From a virus, in IMG/VR virus record IMGVR_UViG_3300047551_002371, positions 1 to 41,438 of that record: 41,438 bases of DNA; one strand, given 5' to 3'. Each line of letters opens with the position of its first letter. Position 1 is the first letter of the stretch. This document shows positions 6,786 through 13,896 of the stretch, one piece after another. The position numbers and the translations under genes are program-made. The notes beneath the pieces are model-generated. The model was not told the DNA's origin. It searched no databases and saw only the letters and a list, made by a program, of their open reading frames with translations.

Positions 6786-8090
6786 ATGTATTATCAAGAA
6801 GAATTGCTTGATGAAAGGACCCTAATGAAGGGTAAGAAAATCAGAAAGTCTGGGACTATGGATATCCCTGGATCTGAAGGTGCTGCGAGAAAAGATGTTT
6901 CTCGTGCTGGATTTAGAAAAAAAGGTCCAATTCAAGAGCCAGAAGTTGAAAAGAGTGGTAAGGATGTGCCTGTTTGGGTAAGAAGTCATAAATCTCCTGG
7001 AGATTATGCTGCTCATACCGCAAGAAAGCAACATAGGGAAGGAGATAAACCACAAAGTAAAGAATTAAAAAAACAATTCGGCAAAACTGGTGCTAAAAAA
7101 GATTCACCAGTCCATGATATTACTGTTGGGTCTCCAAAATCAAAAGTAAAAGATCCTGGTCAAAGAGCAAGACAATTTGTTGGTGCTCTTAAGGATGTGA
7201 AGGATAAGATGAAATCAAAGAAAGGAGTTGCTACAAATACTCCAACTGCCATTGATTCTGCCAAGTCTAAGGGTAAAAAGAGTAGAAGTGGTGAAGAAGG
7301 TGCCGAGCAAAGAGGTAGAATTTATAAAAAACTTGGTATGGGTGAAAGAAATCCAAAAACAGGAGTCCAAATGGCAAAACTAAACGATTCATTTAAATAC
7401 AAGACATTTCAGGAATTTATGATGATTGCCGAAGGTATGACTATGAAAGACTTCAAAGCAAACCGCAGAACTCTTAAGCGTAGAGAAGCTTCTGCTGATG
7501 CTAAAAAGAGAGGTCACGTAGGTAAAGAATGGTATAACAGTGGTAGGACTTATTCTCCTGATGAAGCAAAGAGAATGCGTTCAAAACTGGATGATGAGGA
7601 AAGAAGCACAAGACATCGTAGTTCTATAGACCCTGAGGGTGATGATAGTAACTACTCTGCGGACAAGACGAAGAATCCTAAGAAGATTCGTAAGCAAAAA
7701 GCAATGGGTGAAATTGGTGAAAGTTACTTTGATGAAATGATTAGAAATACAGAAAGCAGGAAGAAACTTCGTGACATTGAAGATAGGGAAGTAAGAAAGG
7801 GTGATAAGTCAAAAGGTGAAAATCCACGCAGTAAGTATCCAACGGAAAAAGGAAAACTAGCAGGACATCTTCTTCGTGGTCCAGAAAGCACTGGGTCAAA
7901 AGGTAATCCAGTAAGAAGTCGTGGAGGGACAAATGCTCCTGCTGATGAAAGAGTAGGTAGAGGACCTCATCGTGCTGGAAACGCAGCATATTGGGCTGGA
8001 AATGCTGGTCCAAATAGAGATAGAGGTGCTGGGAATAAATCAGCAAGAAGGGCAGGTAAGTCTGTTCTAAACAATCGTCCAGAAGATTGA
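6786..8090 (+). CDS. basic probable internal virion protein
   Basis: This is a 434-residue very basic, K/G/S/R-rich, poorly structured protein under a late promoter. No enzymatic domain is visible. In the middle, residues 196-217 read MAKLNDSFKYKTFQEF and then MMIAEG; this resembles the capsid-targeting leader of T4 internal proteins (MKTYQEFIAEA), which the gp21 protease cuts after (L/I)xE. An in-frame ATG at 7371 with a good ribosome site begins exactly this segment, so a second product of 239 residues is possible. A head-internal DNA-associated role is likely but inferred. Start 6786 is chosen for its distance from the promoter. Confidence 0.7.
   Translation: MYYQEELLDERTLMKGKKIRKSGTMDIPGSEGAARKDVSRAGFRKKGPIQEPEVEKSGKDVPVWVRSHKSPGDYAAHTARKQHREGDKPQSKELKKQFGKTGAKKDSPVHDITVGSPKSKVKDPGQRARQFVGALKDVKDKMKSKKGVATNTPTAIDSAKSKGKKSRSGEEGAEQRGRIYKKLGMGERNPKTGVQMAKLNDSFKYKTFQEFMMIAEGMTMKDFKANRRTLKRREASADAKKRGHVGKEWYNSGRTYSPDEAKRMRSKLDDEERSTRHRSSIDPEGDDSNYSADKTKNPKKIRKQKAMGEIGESYFDEMIRNTESRKKLRDIEDREVRKGDKSKGENPRSKYPTEKGKLAGHLLRGPESTGSKGNPVRSRGGTNAPADERVGRGPHRAGNAAYWAGNAGPNRDRGAGNKSARRAGKSVLNNRPED
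7361..7373 (+). other. internal in-frame ribosome binding site and start
   Basis: AGGAG (7361-7365) is followed after five bases by ATG 7371-7373, in frame with the gene at 6786 (codon 196). The spacing is close to ideal and better than at the upstream start. The resulting 239-residue product would begin with the capsid-targeting-like segment. Confidence 0.55.
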
Positions 8091-8096
8091 TAAATA
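8089..8096 (+). promoter_or_regulatory. late promoter variant GATAAATA
   Basis: The element overlaps the TGA stop of the preceding gene and lies 25 bases upstream of the small gene at 8122. Confidence 0.7.
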
Positions 8097-8121
8097 CTCT
8101 TACAGAATTCTATTACAATCA

Positions 8122-8253
8122 ATGAGTAGATTTACAGACCTATTCCAACCAAAACCAGCACCAGAAGCACCAGTTGTTAAAGAAAAGGAAGTGGTTGCTA
8201 AATCTGATAATGTTGTAGAAATTGGTAAGTGGAAGTCTAAGAAGACCAAGTAG
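8122..8253 (+). CDS. small protein MSRFTDLF family (43 aa)
   Basis: This short P/V/K-rich protein starts MSRFTDLFQPKPAPEAP and ends in a basic tail, KWKSKKTK. Small proteins with the MSRF(T/S)DLF start and a proline-rich segment are frequent in cyanophages. Function is unknown. It is bracketed by a late promoter directly upstream and a strong terminator downstream, so it is a one-gene late unit. Confidence 0.65.
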   Translation: MSRFTDLFQPKPAPEAPVVKEKEVVAKSDNVVEIGKWKSKKTK

Positions 8254-8272
8254 ACACTTTCCAATCTGTCAC

Positions 8273-8299
8273 AGGGGGCACTTGATTGCCCCCTTTTTT
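8273..8299 (+). terminator. Rho-independent terminator
   Basis: An 8-bp stem AGGGGGCA/TGCCCCCT (8273-8280 and 8287-8294) with loop CTTGAT is followed by six T. Confidence 0.92.
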
Positions 8300-8309
8300 C
8301 TTGTATAAT
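8282..8309 (+). promoter_or_regulatory. probable early promoter for the CobS-like gene
   Basis: TTGATT (8282-8287), a 16-base spacer and TATAAT (8304-8309) lie 36 bases upstream of the ATG at 8345. The -35 sits in the loop of the preceding terminator. Confidence 0.6.
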
Positions 8310-8344
8310 TACTTTGTTGAAACGAAACGACCTCCCCCTTTATT

Positions 8345-9475
8345 ATGTCCCTCTCTGCTGATTACATCCGCACCTCTCTCCAAAGTCTGTATGGCGACTC
8401 CGTAACTGCCGCAGACATTCGTGCCTGGTGTGCGATGAATGGCACCAACTACCAGACAATCTCCAACAAACTTGCTAACTACAAGACTGCTCGTGGTCGT
8501 TGGAATCTGGAAGTGACGCAAGATCGCGTAGAAGAGATTGAGCGTTCTTATCAAGCACCTGCTGCTCTCCCTGCTGTGGAACAAAACCTTATTCCTGATA
8601 AAGATGATACCTTCGTCAAGTTTGGTAATTTTAACGATATTAAACGTATTATTCAGTCCCGTCTATTCTATCCAACGTTCATTACGGGTCTTTCGGGTAA
8701 TGGTAAAACGTTCGGTGTGGAGCAAGCGTGTGCTCAACTCAAGCGTGAATTGATTCGTGTCAACATCACGATTGAAACTGATGAAGATGACCTGATTGGT
8801 GGTTTCCGTCTTGTGAATGGTGAAACTGCCTGGCACAATGGTCCCGTTGTAGAAGCACTTGAGCGTGGTGCTATTCTCCTTCTGGATGAGATTGACCTTG
8901 CCTCCAACAAGATCTTGTGCCTTCAATCCATTCTGGAAGGTAAAGGTGTCTTCCTGAAAAAAATCGGTCGGTTTGTAAAACCTGCTGCTGGATTCAATGT
9001 CTTTGCTACTGCTAACACCAAGGGTAAGGGTTCTGATGATGGTCGATTCATTGGCACCAACGTGCTCAATGAAGCATTCCTTGAGCGTTTCCCTGTGACC
9101 TTCGAGCAGTCTTATCCTGCCCCTGCGACCGAGCAGAAGATTCTGGAAGGCATTGCTCTGGACCTCGGAGTGGAAGACCGAGACTTCTGTAAACGTCTTT
9201 GCGATTGGGCGGATATCATCCGGAAAACATTCTACGATGGTGGCATTGAGGAAATCATCAGCACCCGTCGTCTGGTTCATATTATCCGTGCCTATAGCAT
9301 CTTCCAGGACAAGGCAAAGGCAATTCAGGTGTGTATCAATCGTTTTGATGATGAAACCAAGCAAGCATTCCTTGAACTGTATGACAAAGTTGATGCTGAC
9401 TTCCAGATGCCATCTACCGACCCTGAACTGACTATTGAAGGTGGACATCAAGTTGACCTGAAGAATACTTTCTGA
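8345..9475 (+). CDS. cobS: CobS-like AAA+ ATPase (MoxR type)
   Basis: This 376-residue AAA+ ATPase is of the CobS/MoxR group. Walker A GLSGNGKT is at residues 115-122, Walker B is AILLLDEID, and a sensor-type NVFATANT follows. The N-terminal 90 residues look like a helical adaptor. The family remodels partner proteins, usually together with a VWA-domain subunit; the VWA gene at 3713 is the obvious partner. In cyanophages it is annotated cobS, after the cobaltochelatase subunit, but no chelatase catalytic subunit is visible here. A sigma70-like promoter lies upstream, and another (9453-9481) is embedded in its last codons. Confidence 0.92.
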   Translation: MSLSADYIRTSLQSLYGDSVTAADIRAWCAMNGTNYQTISNKLANYKTARGRWNLEVTQDRVEEIERSYQAPAALPAVEQNLIPDKDDTFVKFGNFNDIKRIIQSRLFYPTFITGLSGNGKTFGVEQACAQLKRELIRVNITIETDEDDLIGGFRLVNGETAWHNGPVVEALERGAILLLDEIDLASNKILCLQSILEGKGVFLKKIGRFVKPAAGFNVFATANTKGKGSDDGRFIGTNVLNEAFLERFPVTFEQSYPAPATEQKILEGIALDLGVEDRDFCKRLCDWADIIRKTFYDGGIEEIISTRRLVHIIRAYSIFQDKAKAIQVCINRFDDETKQAFLELYDKVDADFQMPSTDPELTIEGGHQVDLKNTF

Positions 9476-9481
9476 TATAAT
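9453..9481 (+). promoter_or_regulatory. early promoter inside the cobS 3' end
   Basis: TTGACC (9453-9458), exactly 17 bases, then TATAAT (9476-9481). The TGA stop of cobS (9473-9475) immediately precedes TATAAT and also forms an extended -10 (TGn). It should drive the DUF3310-clamp-clamp loader operon. Confidence 0.82.
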
Positions 9482-9482
9482 T

Positions 9483-9508
9483 GGGGAAGGTAAAAATGTG
9501 CCTTCCCC
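9483..9508 (+). terminator. hairpin at the 5' end of the DUF3310 transcript
   Basis: A perfect 8-bp stem GGGGAAGG/CCTTCCCC (9483-9490 and 9501-9508) with a 10-base loop is followed by TTATT. It may terminate cobS transcripts. For transcripts starting from the promoter at 9453 it lies at or just around the first base, so it could also be a 5' stabilising structure. Confidence 0.6.
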
Positions 9509-9513
9509 TTATT

Positions 9514-9930
9514 ATGGACGAGTATCCCTATTCAGAAAATCAATTCACAATGTCTATGAATGACAAGACTGGATTGATTGATATTTACAAAACTCCTGTT
9601 ACTATGACTGAAAACACAAATCATCTCTGGAAATATAATGAAGATAAAATCCTGAAAGATATTCAGGATTATGTGACTAGCACTTACGGCAGTCACTATT
9701 GTGGTCATAACCAAGACTACAGGGATATTCAGACGATTGACCTGATGGCAGCAAAAGATCTTGCTCCTGGATTCTGTCAGGCAAATATTCTAAAGTATGG
9801 AAGTCGTTATGGTGACAAGGATGGTCGCAATAAGCGTGACTTGATGAAAGTGATTCACTATGCTATGCTCCTTCTTCACTTTGACGGGCATTATTCTCGC
9901 AAAGATAATGGTCTGACTGAATTCCGTTGA
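9514..9930 (+). CDS. DUF3310-family protein (annotated as nucleotide kinase)
   Basis: This 138-residue protein contains the DUF3310-type pattern HYCGHNQDYRDIQTIDLM, followed by LAPGFCQANILKYGSRYGDK and a helical stretch with DLMKVIHYAMLLL. The family is common in phages and often labelled nucleotide kinase, with little experimental support. ATG 9514 is preferred over an upstream TTG at 9481, because the earlier codons lie in the hairpin and overlap the promoter. It ends three bases before the clamp gene. Confidence 0.8.
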   Translation: MDEYPYSENQFTMSMNDKTGLIDIYKTPVTMTENTNHLWKYNEDKILKDIQDYVTSTYGSHYCGHNQDYRDIQTIDLMAAKDLAPGFCQANILKYGSRYGDKDGRNKRDLMKVIHYAMLLLHFDGHYSRKDNGLTEFR

Positions 9931-9932
9931 TT

Positions 9933-10619
9933 ATGAAAATCCAAGACAAAACTATGAAACTCTCTGACAACACCCTGACTATTCTTAAGAATTTTGCTGG
10001 AATCAATAACTCTATTCTTGTGAAGCAGGGAAACAAACTCCGCACGATTTCTGTTGCCAAAAATATTCTGGCAGAAGCAGATATCACTGAAGAGTTTCCC
10101 CGTGACTTTGCTATCTATGACCTCAATCAGTTTCTGAATGGTTTGAGTCTTCATGCCGACCCTGACCTAGATTTCAAAGAAGATTCTTATCTGAGTATCA
10201 AAGAAGGTAAGCGTCGGGTGAAGTATTTCTTTGCCGACCCTAATGTTATTATCTCACCTCCCGATAAGGAAATTCAACTTCCTTCTCAGGATGTTTGTTT
10301 CCAACTGGACAGCACTTCTCTGGAGAAACTGGTGAAGGCAGCAGCAGTATATCAACTACCAGACCTCTCTGCGATTGGTGAGGCAGGTGTCATCAAACTG
10401 GTAGTGCGTGATAAGAAGAATGATACTTCTAACGAGTATGCCATTGTGGTTGGTGAGACTGATGATGAGTTTGTTTTCAACTTTAAAGTAGAAAACATTA
10501 AAATCATTCCTGGTGCCTATGATGTGGTTGTATCTTCTAAACTTCTCTCTCAATTTACCAATACCAAATATAATCTGACGTATTATATTGCTCTGGAACC
10601 TGATTCTACTTTTGGTTGA
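9933..10619 (+). CDS. 45: gp45 sliding clamp
   Basis: This is the trimeric DNA polymerase processivity clamp, which also acts in T4-type late transcription with gp33/gp55. The sequence around MKLSDNTLTILKNFAGINN and IVKQGN-like strands matches T4-like gp45, and the product is about the expected size (228 residues). ATG 9933 is chosen; ATG 9954 (MKLSDNTLTI) is an equally credible start and matches the usual N-terminus of relatives. The order 45, 44, 62, regA, 43 is conserved, although extra genes are inserted here. The abundance of TATAAATA promoters in this window fits clamp-dependent late transcription. Confidence 0.93.
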   Translation: MKIQDKTMKLSDNTLTILKNFAGINNSILVKQGNKLRTISVAKNILAEADITEEFPRDFAIYDLNQFLNGLSLHADPDLDFKEDSYLSIKEGKRRVKYFFADPNVIISPPDKEIQLPSQDVCFQLDSTSLEKLVKAAAVYQLPDLSAIGEAGVIKLVVRDKKNDTSNEYAIVVGETDDEFVFNFKVENIKIIPGAYDVVVSSKLLSQFTNTKYNLTYYIALEPDSTFG

Positions 10620-11041
10620 TGGAATTTTTCTTATACCTAACTCCTGAAGCAAAAGAAATCATTAATCAAATCTACAAAGCTCAATATTTGGTAAAAGAAA
10701 ACATTGAGTTTTGTAGAAAAGATAAAAATCTTTTTGGATATGCTGAGCCATCAAAAAAATTTGTAATCTGTACAAATAATATTAAAAACAGTGGACATGA
10801 TGCTAAGTTTTATATAAATGAGACCATATATCACGAAGCTGTGCATGTTGCTCAAATGTGCAATAAAGGAAACCCGTTTGGGATTTCTCTAAGTGATATG
10901 CCTCTTCCTCCAAATAAACTTAATGATATTAGAAATTCTGTTAAAGCATCTTCTGCTTCCTTTAGGATAGAGTATGAGGCATATTGGATGGAAGATAAAC
11001 CAGAAAAAGTAAAGTATGTATTTCAAAAGTATTGCTTCTGA
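10619..11041 (+). CDS. small zincin-like protein (HEAVH)
   Basis: This 140-residue protein has YHEAVHVAQ (H72, E73, H76) and a later acidic segment, RIEYEAYW (E118/E120), which could supply the third zinc ligand. The arrangement suggests a small metallopeptidase-like fold, but activity is not established. Its ATG overlaps the clamp stop (TGATG), and its own stop overlaps the next ATG in the same way, so it is translated as part of the clamp/clamp-loader operon. I do not recognise a named family. Confidence 0.65.
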   Translation: MEFFLYLTPEAKEIINQIYKAQYLVKENIEFCRKDKNLFGYAEPSKKFVICTNNIKNSGHDAKFYINETIYHEAVHVAQMCNKGNPFGISLSDMPLPPNKLNDIRNSVKASSASFRIEYEAYWMEDKPEKVKYVFQKYCF

Positions 11042-11553
11042 TGAATATATTCGTTACATCACCGTGGCCTGCGGAAAGTGCAATCGTACTTCCGGATAAA
11101 CACATTTGTAAAATGCCTTTAGAGGCGTGTCAAATGCTTTCTATCGTGGCATCAGAGAAATGGGGGCACGGGTATGGTTATCTATACAAGACCGACCACA
11201 CCCCTTACAAAACCGAAAAAGGTGCATTCCGTAATCATCCCTGTACCAAGTGGGCAATGGAAAATATCAATAATGCTTATTGGTTAATCAAGTGGGGTCT
11301 CAACTTGTGCGATGAATACACTTTGCGGTATAATAAGACTCACTCCTGCTACAAGACTCTTGTAGATGCTTTCTACTTGTTTCCAAAGGGGAAGATTCCA
11401 GAAGTGACACCATTCGCAAGGGCAATGCCTGAGGAATGGAAATTTGATGATAGCATTGATACCTTTACTGCTTATAAAAGGTATATTGCTTCAAAACCTT
11501 GGGTGAAGGATAATTACCTTCGAATGCCCGAAAGACGACCTGATTGGATTTGA
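11041..11553 (+). CDS. conserved phage protein of unknown function
   Basis: This 170-residue protein has conserved-looking aromatic and histidine features: NIFVTSPWPAESA at the start, LPDKHICKMPLEACQMLS, then FRNHPCTKWA, LCDEYTLRYNKTHSC and TPFARAMPEEW. I have seen proteins of this pattern in other phages, but I cannot name an activity. The many conserved H/C/W positions suggest an enzyme or a metal-binding fold. ATG 11041 overlaps the upstream stop. It lies between the zincin-like gene and gp44 within the operon. Confidence 0.7.
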   Translation: MNIFVTSPWPAESAIVLPDKHICKMPLEACQMLSIVASEKWGHGYGYLYKTDHTPYKTEKGAFRNHPCTKWAMENINNAYWLIKWGLNLCDEYTLRYNKTHSCYKTLVDAFYLFPKGKIPEVTPFARAMPEEWKFDDSIDTFTAYKRYIASKPWVKDNYLRMPERRPDWI

Positions 11554-11555
11554 TT

Positions 11556-12500
11556 ATGAATAATGATTTTTTGTGGGTAGCAAAGTATGCCCCAAAGACA
11601 ATTGAAGATTGTATTCTCCCTGAAAGCACAAAGAAGACCTTCCAAGATTTTCTAAATAAGGGTGAAATTCCAAATATGCTTCTTGCTGGTCCTCCTGGAA
11701 TTGGTAAGACCACAGTAGCAAAAGCACTCTGTAATGAATTGGGAGTAGATGTATATGTCATCAATGGATCCGACGAAGGTAGATTCCTTGATACTGTCCG
11801 AAACAATGCGAAAAACTTTGCTTCGACCGTATCGCTTTCGTCAACTGCTAAACACAAAGTCGTCATCATTGACGAAGCAGATAACACAGGAAACGACGTT
11901 CAACTCCTCCTACGGGCGTTTGTTGAGGAATTTGCTGGAAATTGCCGATTCATCTTCACCTGTAACTACAAAAACAAAATCATCGAACCCCTTCACTCTC
12001 GATGTGCGGTCGTTGAATTTGGAATCAAAGGAAAGGACAAGGCAAAACTTGCGGGAAGTTTCTTTAAACGACTTCAACAAATCTTGGATACAGAAAGGGT
12101 TGAGTATGATGAAAAAGTCCTTGCGGAATTGGTATCAAAATATTTCCCTGATTTCCGACGAGTTTTAAATGAGTGCCAACGATATTCTGTTGGTGGGAGA
12201 ATCGACTCTGGTATTCTTGCTGCTTTTTCTGATGTTGCCGTAAATGACCTTATCCAAAACCTTAAAGAGAAAAACTTTCCTGAAGTCCGTAAGTGGGTGG
12301 TATCTAATCTTGATAATGATGTCACTGTACTTATGCGTCGTATTTACGATGCTCTTTATAATGCCCTTGAAAACAATAGCATTCCTGCTGCTGTGCTTGT
12401 GCTTGCTAAGTATCAGTATCAGTCTTCCTTCTGTGCCGACCAAGAAATAAATATGCTTGCCTGTCTTACCGAATTAATGGTTGAATGCAACTTTAAATGA
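11556..12500 (+). CDS. 44: gp44 clamp loader large subunit
   Basis: This is an AAA+ ATPase that, with gp62, opens the gp45 clamp and loads it on primed DNA. Walker A GPPGIGKT is at residues 45-52, Walker B VVIIDEAD at about 102-109, and the arginine-finger motif SRC at 148-150. The 314-residue length is close to T4 gp44. The start ATG 11556 gives MNNDFLWVAKYAPKT, the usual beginning. It overlaps the following small gene by four bases (ATGA). Confidence 0.96.
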   Translation: MNNDFLWVAKYAPKTIEDCILPESTKKTFQDFLNKGEIPNMLLAGPPGIGKTTVAKALCNELGVDVYVINGSDEGRFLDTVRNNAKNFASTVSLSSTAKHKVVIIDEADNTGNDVQLLLRAFVEEFAGNCRFIFTCNYKNKIIEPLHSRCAVVEFGIKGKDKAKLAGSFFKRLQQILDTERVEYDEKVLAELVSKYFPDFRRVLNECQRYSVGGRIDSGILAAFSDVAVNDLIQNLKEKNFPEVRKWVVSNLDNDVTVLMRRIYDALYNALENNSIPAAVLVLAKYQYQSSFCADQEINMLACLTELMVECNFK

Positions 12501-12706
12501 GCCTACTCAAAATTAATAAAAATTCACTTGTAGAAGAAAAAGTGAAAACCACTCCTGAGAATGTAAGAGAAGCAAACGAAGCATTGTTTCGTGCTAAAAT
12601 GACTCTTCCTGCTGCTGCAAAGCATTGTGGTATGACGCAGAAAGAAATGAAAATGACCTTTCTTGAATACTTGAAGTATCATCCTGTTGATTATGAAGTC
12701 TCTTAA
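12497..12706 (+). CDS. small conserved protein with HTH-like helix pair (69 aa)
   Basis: This small cyanophage-type protein sits directly after gp44. The second half, TLPAAAKHCGMTQKEMKMTF, has the look of a helix-turn-helix (AAxxxGMTxxE), so DNA binding is plausible though unproven. In related cyanophages a protein with this pattern lies between genes 44 and 62. It starts inside the gp44 stop (ATGA), and its end overlaps the methylase start by 14 bases. Confidence 0.75.
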   Translation: MSLLKINKNSLVEEKVKTTPENVREANEALFRAKMTLPAAAKHCGMTQKEMKMTFLEYLKYHPVDYEVS

Positions 12707-13547
12707 AACACCCTTAAGGTACCCGGGAGGTAAGTCCCGCGCTTGTGTCAAGATGGATACTTACTTTCCAGACCTTCGTAATTATGATGAGTTTCGTGAG
12801 CCATTTCTTGGTGGTGGAAGTGTTGCTATTCACATTACTAAAAATTACCCCAACCTGGATATTTGGGTAAATGATCTTTATGAACCACTGGTAAATTTTT
12901 GGCAGCAACTCCAGATGTTTGGAGTAGAAATGAAGGATAAACTCGTCGATTTAAAAACTTCAAATAATACTCCAGATAAGGCAAGAATTCTTTTTAATGA
13001 TGCAAAGGTTGTAATTAATGACCTTCATCAAAATAATTTGGAAAGAGCAGTTGCTTTTTACATTGTAAATAAGTGCTCTTTTAGTGGTCTTACTGAATCA
13101 TCTTCTTTTTCAGCACAAGCATCTAATTCTAACTTTAGTATTCGTGGAATTGAAAAACTTCCTGAGTATTCTAAGTTGATTGAGAAATGGCGTATAACTA
13201 ATTACTCCTATGATTATCTGATGGATGGAAACATGGGTGCTTTTATGTATCTTGATCCTCCTTATGATATTAAGGATAATCTCTATGGGAACAAAGGATC
13301 AATGCATAAAAGATTTGATCACGATAAGTTTGCTGCTGATTGTAATGCTAATGATATGGATATGCTAGTAAGTTATAATTCAGAACAACTAATAAAGAAT
13401 CGTTTTCTTGGTGGAAAATGGACTGCTGCCGAGTTTGACCTTACTTATACGATGAGGTCCGTTGGTGAATATATGCGTGAGCAAAAGAAACGTAAAGAAC
13501 TACTACTTTTTAATTATGGAATTGAAGGACTGGTTAAACTCGATTAA
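12693..13547 (+). CDS. dam: Dam-type N6-adenine DNA methyltransferase (D12 class)
   Basis: This 284-residue methyltransferase has the D12-class N-terminal motif PLRYPGGKS, the SAM-binding FREPFLGGGSVAI, and the catalytic DPPY in YLDPPYD. It should methylate adenine in a short site, most likely GATC by family, which could protect phage DNA or mark it. It is embedded between the small protein and gp62 inside the clamp-loader operon, overlapping both neighbours (14 and 32 bases), an unusual place for a methylase. ATG 12693 starts MKSLKTPLRYPGGKS; a TTG at 12687 is less likely. Confidence 0.92.
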   Translation: MKSLKTPLRYPGGKSRACVKMDTYFPDLRNYDEFREPFLGGGSVAIHITKNYPNLDIWVNDLYEPLVNFWQQLQMFGVEMKDKLVDLKTSNNTPDKARILFNDAKVVINDLHQNNLERAVAFYIVNKCSFSGLTESSSFSAQASNSNFSIRGIEKLPEYSKLIEKWRITNYSYDYLMDGNMGAFMYLDPPYDIKDNLYGNKGSMHKRFDHDKFAADCNANDMDMLVSYNSEQLIKNRFLGGKWTAAEFDLTYTMRSVGEYMREQKKRKELLLFNYGIEGLVKLD

Positions 13548-13896
13548 TCAAACGAAACAGAATCTAATTGAAGAAGACCCTTCACTTGAGAAGGAATATC
13601 CTCCTTATATTATTAATAGATGCTTATCGGGTCATATTGATTGTGTAATGTTTGCGAATGAAATGAATCAATATCATTTCTTACCTAAAAAACTTCAATA
13701 TGATTTTTTGCTAAATAGTCTGAGGAAAAAGAAGAGATTTTCTCCCTGGCTCCGACAAGATAAAATCAAAGATCTTGATTATGTCAAACGTTATTATGGT
13801 TATAGTAATGAAAAGGCAAAACAAGCTTTGAGGATTCTTACTAAAGAACAACTTACTTATATTAAATCGAAATTTGAAACTGGAGGAACAAAATGA
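13516..13896 (+). CDS. 62: gp62 clamp loader small subunit
   Basis: This 126-residue partner of gp44 completes the clamp loader. The sequence matches cyanophage gp62 by its characteristic stretches KEYPPYIINRCLSGHIDCV, YDFLLNSLRKKKRFSPW and YYGYSNEKAKQALRIL. It has no ATPase motif, as expected. The start ATG 13516 lies within the methylase 3' end, and its stop overlaps regA (ATGA). It is shorter than T4 gp62, which is usual in cyanophages. Confidence 0.92.
   Translation: MELKDWLNSINQTKQNLIEEDPSLEKEYPPYIINRCLSGHIDCVMFANEMNQYHFLPKKLQYDFLLNSLRKKKRFSPWLRQDKIKDLDYVKRYYGYSNEKAKQALRILTKEQLTYIKSKFETGGTK

Noticed and set aside
8304-8309. Cobalamin riboswitch before cobS
   Set aside because: The leader between the promoter and the ATG is only about 30 bases and shows no B12-box or complex fold.
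8663-9451. 262-codon minus-strand frame opposite cobS
   Set aside because: The opposite strand encodes a clear AAA+ ATPase with Walker motifs; the reverse frame has no recognisable protein features and no promoter.
11041-11553. DenV-type pyrimidine dimer glycosylase
   Set aside because: The His/Trp pattern and similar size invited the idea, but the sequence does not follow the T4 DenV pattern closely enough to support the name.
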